A stretch of DNA of 64,000 nucleotides, from contig NZ_FTMQ01000005.1 of the NCBI RefSeq assembly GCF_900156055.1, positions 1 to 64,000 on the forward strand, in the 5' to 3' direction. The notes beneath the pieces are model-generated. The model made no database searches, was not told the origin of the DNA, and saw only the letters and a list, made by a program, of their open reading frames with translations. This DNA comes from Rhizobium sp. RU33A. Its GTDB lineage: Bacteria > Pseudomonadota > Alphaproteobacteria > Rhizobiales > Rhizobiaceae. How positions within the stretch are numbered: position 1 is the first letter of the stretch; each line of letters starts with the position of its first letter. This document shows, in pieces, positions 46,455 through 55,606 of this stretch. A program made the position numbers and the translations under genes.

Positions 46455-46679
46455 ACAGACGGCAATGCACCCACCCTTCCCCGGTCATCCGGACGCCGAT
46501 GTCTGGGCAGCTTCAAGGGTCATCGATATCCTTGCGAGCTTGACGGCCGTTCCATGTTGAGGAGAGTCGGCGCGCGGCGACAGTGCAAAGTAAAAGAAAA
46601 TAACCGATTAAAAACAGGGGTTGGACACCGTGACTTTTTTTGGGCTTACTGCAAATCACAACGGCGGTAGGAACGTACC

Positions 46680-46874
46680 ATGCTGCTTCACGGGGAAGAC
46701 CTCATCGTCCAGAGTGCGCTACGACAACTCGATGATCACTCGAGCGGGGTCCGCAGGGTCGTGATAGATCTCGTCAGGAGCGGCTTTGAGGACCTCGAGG
46801 AACTGGTGCATCTGGCGGGGATTGCCAGGGAGAGCCTGTTGTTGCCACGCCAAAACGAGCGAGCATCTTTTTGA
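46680..46874 (+). CDS. Small hypothetical protein
   Basis: 64 residues, helical and acidic (LLHGEDLIVQSALRQLDDHS, RRVVIDLVRSGFEDLEELVH). AGGA lies 8 bases upstream of the ATG. No family recognised. An 82-codon minus-strand frame overlaps it (46719-46967), so the coding strand is not certain. Confidence 0.35.
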   Translation: MLLHGEDLIVQSALRQLDDHSSGVRRVVIDLVRSGFEDLEELVHLAGIARESLLLPRQNERASF

Positions 46875-47050
46875 TGGCGCATGTCCGGTAGGGGCACCCA
46901 AAGCGACGATGCCATTCACACCTTGCGCTCTTGCCGATGGAGTGACCGCCTTATCCCATTGTTTCAAGGTGGCTTCACACCGACCCGGTTTGCGGCCGAG
47001 GATTGTTTATGCACATCCTCTGGCAACCGCGCTCATCGCGAGCGCCTCGG

Positions 47051-47104
47051 CTCCAGTCTCCAGTCTCCAGTCTCCAGTCTCCAGTCTCCAGTCTCCAGTC
47101 TCCA
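47051..47104. repeat. Heptanucleotide tandem repeat (CTCCAGT)7
   Basis: Seven perfect copies of CTCCAGT (47051-47099) plus a partial eighth, ending 100 bp before the GAF-GGDEF gene. A 7-bp unit is not a multiple of three and lies in probable 5' untranslated or promoter DNA, so copy-number change could alter spacing or leader structure. Nothing else was recognised in 46875-47204. Confidence 0.95.
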
Positions 47105-47204
47105 TGATATCCGAATAAGCGCCACTGCAATCTTCCCTGTTGCCGCAGGCTGCCAATCTTTCTTTACGATTAGCATCTTACCTTGAATCCGATCGGAGGA
47201 TGAG

Positions 47205-48458
47205 ATGGGAAACACGCGAGTATTTGGTCAAATGTCGGCCGAGGCGATACGGAACGAGGCCGCCAGGCTTCAGGCACTCGAAGAACTCGATTTGTTGGAC
47301 ACCCCCAAGGACCCGGGCTTTGATCGTATCGTGCGGCTCATCCAGGAAATTTTCAGCGTCGAAATCGGGATCGTGTCCTTCATCGATGCCCACCGCCAAT
47401 GGTATAAGGCAAGCGCCGGCATGCCCGTGGATGAAATGCCAAGACAGGATACGTTTTGTCGATACGTGCTGGACTCGCAAAATCCGCTCGTTGTTCAAGA
47501 TACCTTGCTGGATGAACGTTTTCGCGCGCATCCAGCCGTTGGCAACCCACCGCATGTTCGCTTTTATGCAGGCTTCCCATTGAAGACCGAGGACGGTCAT
47601 GTTGTTGGAACCATATGCGCCATTGACACTAGGCCCGGCAGTTTTGGCAAACGCGATTTGCGCGTTCTCAAAGAACTGGCTGGCGCCGTGATGGACCGAG
47701 TGGCACTTGCAAAACTCGCTGCGACCGATGGGCTCACTGGTCTTTCCACGCGCCGTGCATTTCGCGAAGAAGCGCATCGTCTCGTCGAACAGGCCCTTCG
47801 CCACAGGCACGACGTCAGCTGTATCATGCTTGATATCGACCACTTCAAGTCGATCAATGACAAGCACGGGCACCAGGTAGGCGACGCGGTGCTGAAGGCC
47901 GTGGCATCGCTATGCAAAGATCAATTGCGTGCAGGCGACCTATTTGGACGGCTTGGAGGCGAAGAATTCGCGATCATATTGCCACATGTCGGTCGAGAGG
48001 ATGCACTTGTTACGGCGGAGAAATTGCGCCAGATCTTGGCGTCGACGCCGATTGAGTACGGTGCGGGGTCTCTTGCGGTGACCGCGAGCTTCGGCGTCAC
48101 AGCGACCTCCATCATTGCCAAGGACGTTGATACGCTGCTCGCTCAGGCCGATGCTGCCATGTACTGCGCGAAAGAAACCGGCCGAGACCGATGCGAGGGC
48201 TGGGGCAGGACTAAAGATGCTGCAGACAGTGGTGCCCGCCGTCGGGTCCTGAAGTCCGGGCGCATCATCATCAATGAGCGTCGTTCGACAATCGACTGCA
48301 CGATCCGGGCCCTCGGCGCGGATGGGGCAAACCTCGCCGTATCGGACACATCCCTGATCCCTCCACGCTTTGTACTCAGCATCGAGGCGGACGGTTTCGA
48401 GACAGAATGCAGGATCGTCTCCCAAAACAGGCAGGCTCTGGACGTCAGCTTTAATTGA
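47205..48458 (+). CDS. GAF-GGDEF-PilZ diguanylate cyclase
   Basis: 417 residues; GGAGG 5 bases before the ATG. Residues about 10-165 are a GAF domain (EIFSVEIGIVSFIDAHRQWY, GTICAIDTRPGSF). Residues about 172-330 are an active-type GGDEF domain (DGLTGLSTRRAF, DIDHFKSINDKHGHQVGDAV, GRLGGEEFAI) with the RAGD inhibitory site five residues before GGEEF, so product feedback is likely. Residues about 340-417 resemble a small PilZ module (RRRVLKSGRIIINE, STIDCTIRALGADGANLAVS), suggesting it both makes and binds cyclic-di-GMP. No transmembrane segment, hence cytoplasmic. The upstream heptamer repeat may influence expression. Confidence 0.92.
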   Translation: MGNTRVFGQMSAEAIRNEAARLQALEELDLLDTPKDPGFDRIVRLIQEIFSVEIGIVSFIDAHRQWYKASAGMPVDEMPRQDTFCRYVLDSQNPLVVQDTLLDERFRAHPAVGNPPHVRFYAGFPLKTEDGHVVGTICAIDTRPGSFGKRDLRVLKELAGAVMDRVALAKLAATDGLTGLSTRRAFREEAHRLVEQALRHRHDVSCIMLDIDHFKSINDKHGHQVGDAVLKAVASLCKDQLRAGDLFGRLGGEEFAIILPHVGREDALVTAEKLRQILASTPIEYGAGSLAVTASFGVTATSIIAKDVDTLLAQADAAMYCAKETGRDRCEGWGRTKDAADSGARRRVLKSGRIIINERRSTIDCTIRALGADGANLAVSDTSLIPPRFVLSIEADGFETECRIVSQNRQALDVSFN

Positions 48459-48894
48459 CGTCGCAATCGGCGACGATCAGGCATCACCGCTCTTTCTTGT
48501 CAATCGGTTCTCAGCTCGTCGAGCTCCGGTCTTTAAATCGCAGCGCGGAAGGCAGGGTCCTCTCTGCGGCAGGACGCTTTCCTCGGATTGTCCCATCCCG
48601 ATGAGGCTCGGGGTCGAGGCAATTGAGTGCAACGACACGACAGGCGATGATACCTTGTTTCCAATGCGTTCATGGCCATATCCGAAGTTGCTCTGTCTGC
48701 CGCTTTCGGTCTGGATCGCCCGTTGGTTTGACAGGCACGAGCGCAACTGTCCTTGTCGGCAGGTAAGATTCATTCACCAAAAGTAGCAGACAGCCTTGAA
48801 CCCATACCGTAGGTTCGATGTTCTAGGAGAGCTGGCGGCTCGATGCCCTGGCTCTTGGTTTCTTCACAAGGGGCACGGCTAGCTGCCGGACCCG
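48459..48894. other. Intergenic region between two GGDEF genes
   Basis: About 435 bp. Frames on both strands are short and without protein character. It is expected to hold the promoter of the GAF-GGDEF-EAL gene; no motif was assigned. Confidence 0.35.
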
Positions 48895-50706
48895 ATGAAA
48901 AAGGCGCCATGCATGCTGCTCGATGTGCAAAATGTCGTGTTAAAAATGCTGGCGGAGGGGGAAGAACCTTCAAACGCCCTGGATGCCCTCTGTCGCTGGC
49001 TGGAGAAGCGGCTGCCCTCGACCATCGCAACCATACTTCTGGTCGACGATACAGGCAGATTGCAGCCTTGCGCGGCGCCGAGCCTTGCCCCCTCGTTCAC
49101 CAGCGCCATACAAGGACAACCGATCGGCCCGTTTCAAGGTTCATGCGGCGCAGCGGCCCACTCTCGGCAGACGATCACCGATATCGACTTGGAGCGCTCG
49201 AAAAGATGGCGGGATTTTGCGCATCTGATCCTGCCCTTTGGTCTGGTCGCCTGTTTCTCAAGCCCGGTCTTGTCTAGAGCAGACAAGGTGATCGGCACGA
49301 TTGCGCTTTATTTTACAGAGCCTCGCGGACCGACACCTCTGGAACAAAGCATCGTCGAAGGCTGCCTGTCGCTTTGCATGATCGTCCTCGAACACAAGGA
49401 GCGTGTGGCAGAGATGCAGCGGCTCGCCTACACGGATAGTGTGACGGGCCTGCCCAACCGAGCAGCGTTTAGCCGAAAGATCGAAATGAGACCGATCGGG
49501 CCGCGTTCGATCCTGCTGGTCGACATCGACAACCTCAGCCAAGTGAATGATACCTTTGGGCATCACGTCGGCGATGCCCTGATCGCTAGCACCGCGAAAC
49601 GTCTTCTGTCGACAGGCGAACAGATGCAGGCCTTCAGGATCGGCGGTGACGAGTTTGCCCTGGTTGTTGATGGGGCAGCACCGGACGTCCTTTATGAACT
49701 TGCCGAGGAGATCCGCCATGCCTGTGCCAAGCCCACGGTCTGTGCTGGCGTCAACATCCGGCCTAGCGTCACTCAGGGCCTCGCCTTCAACACCGGCATT
49801 ACGCAGTCCGCCATGGATTTGTGGAGCCAAGCCGATCAGGCTCTCTATCACGCAAAATCGGCGGGACGAGGCGCATGGACGGTTTTTGATGCGAATGTAG
49901 CGACCGCAATCAGCAAACGCGCGCAGGCAGTCCAGCTCCTGTCTGATGCATTGGCAGAGCGCCGGGTCGAAGCCTGGTACCAACCGATCTGCAGGCTGGA
50001 CACTCAGGAATTGGTCGGGGTCGAGGCACTTGCACGGATAAGGGCCGCAGACGGAAGTGTTGTGGCTGCAGCCCAATTCCATGAGGCGACAAAGGATGCG
50101 CAAGTCGCAGCTGAACTCACACGACAGATGATCGCATGTATCGCAAGAGACGTCAGCGCCTGGATTTCGGCATCTGTCCCGTTCCAGCATGTCGGGATCA
50201 ATGTTTCGGCAAGCGATCTGGCCGATGATGACTTTGTGCATTACCTTACGGAGGTCTTCGCATCGACCGGCATCCCCCTGAAGCACATCATCCTTGAGAT
50301 TACCGAATCGGTCTATCTCGGCGACAGCAATGGAAGGATCGCGCCGCAGATCGCCATGCTGCGCGAAGCGGGCTTCAAGATCGCGCTCGATGATTTTGGC
50401 ACAGGCTATGCGTCCCTGACCCATCTCGTGTCAGTGTCGGTCGACATCATCAAGATCGACAAGAGCTTCATCGACCTCATTGGGACTGACGAGGCAAGTA
50501 CCGCGATTGTCGAAGGGCTTCTCCATATTGCGAGGCGCATGGGCATCAGGGTTGTCGCCGAAGGCATCGAGCATGCCCACCAGGAACGGCTCCTGGTAGA
50601 GCGCGGCTGTCAGCTTGGACAGGGCTATCTTTACGCGAAGGCCCTTCCCGCCAGCGAGGCAGCTTTCCTGCTGAAGGACAAGGGACAGAAGACGGGCCCG
50701 TCATAA
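48895..50706 (+). CDS. GAF-GGDEF-EAL cyclic-di-GMP protein
   Basis: 603 residues (an in-frame ATG 18 bp downstream is also possible). Residues about 10-170 form a GAF-like sensor (STIATILLVDDTGRLQPCAA, GLVACFSSPVLSRADKVIGT). GGDEF is about 175-335 (DSVTGLPNRAAF, DIDNLSQVNDTFGHHVGDAL, RIGGDEFAL, no inhibitory RxxD). EAL is about 345-590 with VGVEALARI, EITES, ALDDFGTGYAS, IKIDKSF and VVAEGIE, all catalytic residues apparently kept. It is soluble and lies 230 bp upstream of bgsB on the same strand, so local control of the c-di-GMP seen by the glucan synthase is plausible. Confidence 0.92.
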   Translation: MKKAPCMLLDVQNVVLKMLAEGEEPSNALDALCRWLEKRLPSTIATILLVDDTGRLQPCAAPSLAPSFTSAIQGQPIGPFQGSCGAAAHSRQTITDIDLERSKRWRDFAHLILPFGLVACFSSPVLSRADKVIGTIALYFTEPRGPTPLEQSIVEGCLSLCMIVLEHKERVAEMQRLAYTDSVTGLPNRAAFSRKIEMRPIGPRSILLVDIDNLSQVNDTFGHHVGDALIASTAKRLLSTGEQMQAFRIGGDEFALVVDGAAPDVLYELAEEIRHACAKPTVCAGVNIRPSVTQGLAFNTGITQSAMDLWSQADQALYHAKSAGRGAWTVFDANVATAISKRAQAVQLLSDALAERRVEAWYQPICRLDTQELVGVEALARIRAADGSVVAAAQFHEATKDAQVAAELTRQMIACIARDVSAWISASVPFQHVGINVSASDLADDDFVHYLTEVFASTGIPLKHIILEITESVYLGDSNGRIAPQIAMLREAGFKIALDDFGTGYASLTHLVSVSVDIIKIDKSFIDLIGTDEASTAIVEGLLHIARRMGIRVVAEGIEHAHQERLLVERGCQLGQGYLYAKALPASEAAFLLKDKGQKTGPS

Positions 50707-50937
50707 AATGGGCCGTGTAAGCCAGATCTCGCAGGTCAGGTGCAGGGGTCATGGATCACTTTCTCCGGCGGCGTGCTTGCTGCCAGGTTGCTGGATCGCG
50801 AGCAGTCTGCTCATCGCCGACGCGAGAATTAACAGATCATCAACCATGAATATTAGGAGTTAGATTTCAGCCTGAACCTCTCCGCCCCTGCTGCTAGTTA
50901 ACCCCATGAGACAACAGCATGCGAGTGAGGGTTGAGT

Positions 50938-52131
50938 ATGAGGTCGGTCAAGATCGTTGCAGGGCTGGTCATCTTGTTCCTTGCCCTGTTTATCATCGTG
51001 CGAGAGCAGACCGCAGGTGTCAGCGCTGACGCATTCATCAATGCCCGCCTGACGACAACGCGGGCACCGATCTCAGGGACGTTCGACGCGATATCGCGCC
51101 CTCTGGGGGCAAGGGTCAGTATCGGCGATAATCTGGGCACGATTGCCGATCCGCTCGTCGACAATGTGAGACTTTCCGACCTCCAGCAGCAGCGGATGGT
51201 GACCAAGGCCGAGCTGGATCGGCTAACAAAGACTGCCGAGGGTCTTACCGCATCGATCGAAGAACTCGGCACGCGAGCGCAAAACTACAGACGCGAACGT
51301 ATCCAGCAGTTGCAGGCACAAATCGACGGTGCAGAGGCTTCTGCAAACGCGGCCGAAGCGCGACTGCGATATGCGCGTCTCAGCCTTGAACGATCCAATC
51401 GGCTGAGCGATCAGGGCGTCCGAACCGGCGAGGCGCTCGAGCAATCCCGCTCTCTCGCAGAAGTCGCTGAGCTGGATCTGGTGAATGCGCAGGAGACGGT
51501 CCGTGTTGCACGGATCAATCTGGCGGCGGCTGAACGCGGCATCTTTCTCGGAGATGGTTACAATGATGCACCTTATTCCGAACAGCGCGTCTCCGAACTG
51601 GAGGTAGCAAGGGACCAGCTGCAGGCCAGTGCAGCGGCTCAGGCCACCGTCCTTGCGGCCCTGGACATGCGGATCCGGGCAGAGCAGGTGCGGGTCAACC
51701 GGCTGAATTCCGCTTCTCTACAAGCCAATGTCTCCGGACTGATCTGGGACTATCTCGCCATTTCCGGCGAAACCGTGCAACGTGGTCAGGATCTCCTCAG
51801 CCTTGTCGATTGCCAGTCGACGATCGTTACTCTGTCGGTAACCGAGCGTGTCTACAACCAGATTACGCTGGGCAGCACGGCTCAATTCCGGATGAACGGC
51901 AGCAATCGGCTGTTGCCTGGCCTGGTCACCCGGGTGGCCGGTTCAGGCGCATCCACTGTCTATGAGAACCTCGCGATCGCACCAAGCGCACGGCATCTGG
52001 AACGCTTCGACGTCACCCTCGATGTTCCAGCGCTGCGTCAGGAACCCGAGCTGCGCTGCCTGATCGGTCGCACCGGACGGGTCTTCTTCGAAGAGAGGCC
52101 CTTGGACTGGCTGCGGCGGATGTGGAACTAA
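50938..52131 (+). CDS. bgsB: Membrane fusion protein of mixed-linkage beta-glucan synthesis
   Basis: 397 residues from the ATG at 50938, preceded by GAGGG (a TTG at 50932 is the alternative). One N-terminal transmembrane helix (VKIVAGLVILFLALFIIV), a split lipoyl domain (TRAPISGTFDAISRPLGARV, LQANVSGLIWDYLAISGETV) and a long coiled coil (about 80-240, LQQQRMVTKAELDRLTKTAE). It is an HlyD-type inner-membrane protein with no exporter ATPase partner. Its gene overlaps or abuts a GT2 synthase, exactly the bgsB-bgsA order of S. meliloti, where both are needed to make the (1-3)(1-4)-beta-glucan. It is thought to help translocate the polymer. Confidence 0.85.
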   Translation: MRSVKIVAGLVILFLALFIIVREQTAGVSADAFINARLTTTRAPISGTFDAISRPLGARVSIGDNLGTIADPLVDNVRLSDLQQQRMVTKAELDRLTKTAEGLTASIEELGTRAQNYRRERIQQLQAQIDGAEASANAAEARLRYARLSLERSNRLSDQGVRTGEALEQSRSLAEVAELDLVNAQETVRVARINLAAAERGIFLGDGYNDAPYSEQRVSELEVARDQLQASAAAQATVLAALDMRIRAEQVRVNRLNSASLQANVSGLIWDYLAISGETVQRGQDLLSLVDCQSTIVTLSVTERVYNQITLGSTAQFRMNGSNRLLPGLVTRVAGSGASTVYENLAIAPSARHLERFDVTLDVPALRQEPELRCLIGRTGRVFFEERPLDWLRRMWN

Positions 52132-52133
52132 GC

Positions 52134-54104
52134 ATGATAAGCTTTTTCTATGGCAGCGAATTGTGGTCAGCGGCCATGCTGTGCCTCATCGTCTTCGGCC
52201 TGGCCTTGATTAGCTCGGCCTTGCTGGATCGCACGAGCACCACCCATCGTAGCCTACTGTTTTTGGTCAGCGGTTGCCTGACACTCCGCTACCTGTTCTG
52301 GCGCGCAACAGAAACTTTGCCACCGGCGGCCTGGTCTTTGGAATGCCTGTTCAGCTGGGCCTTCTTCGGCCTTGAAGCTGCAGCCGGTCTCTCGTCACTC
52401 AGTGCCTTTCTCATATTGAGCCGGACCCGGTCGCGCAGTCTCGAGGTTGATCAGCACCGTGACTGGTGGGGAGAGGCCTCCCCCAAGGTCGCCATCTTGA
52501 TTGCCACCTACAACGAAGACCGTACCGTTCTTGAGCGAACCATCATCGGCGCCAAGTCAAGCAGCCACCCCGATTGCGACGTCATGGTGCTCGACGATGG
52601 GAGGCGGCCGTGGCTGGAGCAGTTCTGCCTGCTTCAGAACGTTCGCTACGTACAGCGGCCGGACAACAAGGGCTCAAAGGCCGGCAATATCAACCACGCT
52701 CTTTCACTGCTCGCGGCCGAGGAAGTTCACCCCGACTTCGTTGCCGTCCTTGATGCCGATTTCGTTCCTCATACGGATTTCGTGCCACGGGCGCTTGCTC
52801 TCTTTCACAAACCGGAAATCGGCCTGGTCCAGACACCTCAGCATTTTTTCAACCCCGATCCGATCCAGCACAATCTTGGCCTCAGCCGCTCCTATCCGGA
52901 CGAACAGCGCTTCTTCTTTGATCATCTCCAGCCAAGCCGCGATGCCTGGGGCATTGCCTTTTGCTGCGGCACATCGTCCGTTGTCCGGTGGGAGGCGTTG
53001 CAGAAGGTCGGCGGTTTTCCGACGGAAAGCATCACAGAAGACTTCATGCTGACGCTTGTTCTCCAGGAGGCCGGCTACAGAACTGTCTACCTTAACGAAG
53101 CCTTGACCGAAGGCCTCGCCCCAGAGGGACTGAAGGAATATGTGACGCAGCGCGCAAGATGGTGCCTGGGTCTCATGCAGATTGCCCGTAGCCGCCTTGG
53201 ACCCTTTGGTCAAAACGGCCTGCGACTGCGTGATCGATGGAGCGTGGCCGATTCCGTGATCTTCTGGCTCAGCACGTTTTCGTTTCGTCTGGCAGCCGTC
53301 ACATTTCCGCTGCTCTACTGGTTCTTCAACATCACCGTCGTCGACGCGAACGTTCCGGATATCATTACCTACTTCACGCCCTACTACATGTGGGTACTGT
53401 TCTCGCTCAACTTCGTTTCCGGAGGCCTCATCGTCCCCGTCGTCAATGATGTGAGCCAGTTGCTCGGCGCGATCCCGATCACCAGGGCTGCGATTGTCGG
53501 CCTGATCAAGCCGAAAGGCCATCCCTTCAGTGTCACGGCCAAGGGCGGCGATCGCACGAAGGTCGTGATCCAGTGGCGGCTGATGATGCCCTTCCTCGTC
53601 TTGTTTTTGGCGACGGTCCTTGGACTGATCATCGGGATTTTTAACGACAGCTTCGCCTTCAATGATGCAGGTGAAGGCAAGGCCGTGATCCTATTTTGGA
53701 CCATCTACAATCTGTTCATTCTCATGGTCACACTCGCCGTATGTGTCGAGCTTCCGCGTGTCGAACAGCATCTGGCTGACCATCCGGAGCGCTGCATTAT
53801 TTTATATGAGGGGCGCCTCAAGCGCGTGTGGCTGACCGATCTGACCCAGGGCACGGCTCGCATTCGCGGCCTTTCGCTTAAACCCGGCGCACCGCTTGAG
53901 ATCAAGTTTCGAGATCTCGGAGATATGCCCGCGCATGTGCTAGAAGCCAGGGGCGACGGGTCGCTGCTATCGCTTGAGCTTTCGGATCTACAGTATGAAT
54001 TGCTGCTGAAGCGGCTCTATGTCGAAGGTGTCGTTCCGAGCATCACCTCAACCAAGCTTAGCGCAATCGTCAATGCCGTGTTCAAGCGCGCCAGCCGCCT
54101 ATGA
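52134..54104 (+). CDS. bgsA: Mixed-linkage beta-glucan synthase, GT2 family
   Basis: 656 residues from the ATG (a GTG at 52122, overlapping bgsB, would give 660). It is cellulose-synthase-like: N-terminal helices, then a GT2 domain with VLDDG (UDP site), VLDADFVP (DxD), ITEDFML (TED base) and the QRARW product-binding motif, followed by four or more helices forming the channel. The tail of about 110 residues (LYEGRLKRVWLTDLTQGTAR) is PilZ-like at best. In S. meliloti the BgsA C-terminus binds cyclic-di-GMP and activates polymerisation. The length and partner match BgsA better than BcsA, which has a clear PilZ domain and bcsB/bcsZ neighbours. Confidence 0.87.
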   Translation: MISFFYGSELWSAAMLCLIVFGLALISSALLDRTSTTHRSLLFLVSGCLTLRYLFWRATETLPPAAWSLECLFSWAFFGLEAAAGLSSLSAFLILSRTRSRSLEVDQHRDWWGEASPKVAILIATYNEDRTVLERTIIGAKSSSHPDCDVMVLDDGRRPWLEQFCLLQNVRYVQRPDNKGSKAGNINHALSLLAAEEVHPDFVAVLDADFVPHTDFVPRALALFHKPEIGLVQTPQHFFNPDPIQHNLGLSRSYPDEQRFFFDHLQPSRDAWGIAFCCGTSSVVRWEALQKVGGFPTESITEDFMLTLVLQEAGYRTVYLNEALTEGLAPEGLKEYVTQRARWCLGLMQIARSRLGPFGQNGLRLRDRWSVADSVIFWLSTFSFRLAAVTFPLLYWFFNITVVDANVPDIITYFTPYYMWVLFSLNFVSGGLIVPVVNDVSQLLGAIPITRAAIVGLIKPKGHPFSVTAKGGDRTKVVIQWRLMMPFLVLFLATVLGLIIGIFNDSFAFNDAGEGKAVILFWTIYNLFILMVTLAVCVELPRVEQHLADHPERCIILYEGRLKRVWLTDLTQGTARIRGLSLKPGAPLEIKFRDLGDMPAHVLEARGDGSLLSLELSDLQYELLLKRLYVEGVVPSITSTKLSAIVNAVFKRASRL

Positions 54105-55211
54105 GCCAGGATCCCGATCATGCCTTTGGCTGTGAGCCTGCAGCCTCGCCAATGCGGTGCTGAGCATGCTCATTTCCCGGGTACGGTTGCTTTCCATCGG
54201 ATAGGTATCCTTGCCATTTGCAATCTCCATCGCATTGGCGGCCAAGCGCGCGAAGGGTCTGACGAAGGCAACGACGTAGAGCGCTGTGAGCAATAACAGG
54301 ATGGTCGCCATGCCCAGGAGCCGCACGATGAGATAGTCCGACATCTCCCGTGCTGGCACCGTCGCCGCGCGACCATCGATACGCGCGACGATGTTCCATC
54401 CGAATTTCGGCAAATCGTTATAGGTGAGCTCTGGAACCGTCAGGGTGAAATACAACCCTCCGTCGGGCCAGCGTTCAAGACTGGTGCCAAGCACACCGGA
54501 ACGTGCGCGCTGCAGGCTGCCCAGCCCGGAAAGATCCGGAAGATCCGAGACAGACGACGCAGAGATCTCGCCATTTGCACCGACGATGACGATATCGACG
54601 TTCAACGCATGTGCAAGCTCGTCGACCAGCCGTTTGATCCAGGACACGTCGAGATGCAGACCGACAACGCCCCGAACAGCCCCCTCCTGATCCAGGAAGG
54701 GCACCGCGAAGTCGATGAAGCGCATGGGCTCGTCCTGAGGCCGCAGTAGCGCCGCGAGGAGCACAGCTTCATGGACATCACCCGCATATTTTCCTTTCAA
54801 TCCCTGAAGAAACCAGGGCCTCTCGCCGACATTGCGACCAACGAGGAGACCATTGGTGGCTGCAATCACCGTACCATCCGGCTCGGCCAGGCCCGCCCAG
54901 GAGACGATACTGCCATCACCGGAAACTCCGTTCAGCCGGTCTTGAAGATCCGTCAAAGGGAGCCCGCTTGCCTGCTCGCTTATCGCGCTCAACGCGTTCC
55001 ATTCCCTATAGAGTGCCTGCGCAATCGCCGTCTGGATTCCGCGGGTCCGCGTTTCGAGCGCCCTTTGAAGGCTCGCTTCTTCAAAGGATCTGGCGCGCTC
55101 ACTGATGAGCACATAGGCAGTGCCGAGACCGACCATCGCACTGATCAGGACGAACCCAATGGTAATCGTCGCCAGACTGGGCAGGCGCTTATGCGCATGG
55201 TACTCGCTCAT
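54099..55211 (-). CDS. Cache-domain membrane sensor lacking an output domain
   Basis: 370 residues from MSEYHAHKRLPSLATITIGF, with AGAGGAG upstream. Helix 1 (about 14-36), a periplasmic dCache domain (about 45-285: LYREWNALSAISEQASGLPL, SWAGLAEPDGTVIAATNGLL, RFIDFAVPFLDQEGAVRGVV), helix 2 (about 300-322), then a short HAMP-like tail (FVRPFARLAANAMEIANGKD) of about 55 residues. No kinase, GGDEF, EAL or methyl-accepting domain follows, so it must signal through a partner or is a truncated receptor. Its last 6 bp overlap the end of bgsA tail to tail, and the neighbours are cyclic-di-GMP enzymes. Confidence 0.83.
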   Translation of the reverse strand: MSEYHAHKRLPSLATITIGFVLISAMVGLGTAYVLISERARSFEEASLQRALETRTRGIQTAIAQALYREWNALSAISEQASGLPLTDLQDRLNGVSGDGSIVSWAGLAEPDGTVIAATNGLLVGRNVGERPWFLQGLKGKYAGDVHEAVLLAALLRPQDEPMRFIDFAVPFLDQEGAVRGVVGLHLDVSWIKRLVDELAHALNVDIVIVGANGEISASSVSDLPDLSGLGSLQRARSGVLGTSLERWPDGGLYFTLTVPELTYNDLPKFGWNIVARIDGRAATVPAREMSDYLIVRLLGMATILLLLTALYVVAFVRPFARLAANAMEIANGKDTYPMESNRTREMSMLSTALARLQAHSQRHDRDPGS

Positions 55212-55606
55212 CTTCGGTTCTCCTCTACCATGCACGTGCATATAGAGACGGAGCGTCCTCTTCGACTGCGGGTTTTTCCCCGCAAGATGATGTGCTTGAT
55301 TTTGGGGTCGCCCGCTGGGGAGTGACATGAGCGGCCGGCTTGTAATGCGGATTCTCGTTTCGCCCCACCCTATCGGCCTTGGGCGGAGGGATCACAACGT
55401 TGGTGGCAGCGACAGCCACAAAGGTCTCGGCTTCATCGGCAAGCGCAAGTTCGAAAAGAACCTTGCGGAAATGCATGGTAGGTAGACCGAGACAGAAGTG
55501 TTACCCTCAGAAAATATTAAGCTACATTTGCAATTGTTCCGATCATAGCGACTCTTGGGCTATGCGTGCCGCCACAGACTCGGATGCGCGGGGGAAAGGG
55601 ATTGCA

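Noticed and set aside
47051..47104. CRISPR array
   Set aside because: Contiguous 7-bp units without spacers; no cas genes in the window.
47033..47215. Minus-strand frame with LETGDWR repeats
   Set aside because: The repeat is the heptamer read in a rotating frame (7 x 3 bp = 7 residues). No start signal or flanking protein character.
49258..50424. 388-codon minus-strand frame across the GAF-GGDEF-EAL gene
   Set aside because: Antisense shadow; catalytic motifs are on the plus strand.
52134..54104. Bacterial cellulose synthase BcsA
   Set aside because: No bcsB, bcsZ or clear PilZ domain. An HlyD-type gene directly upstream and the length match BgsA of the mixed-linkage glucan system.
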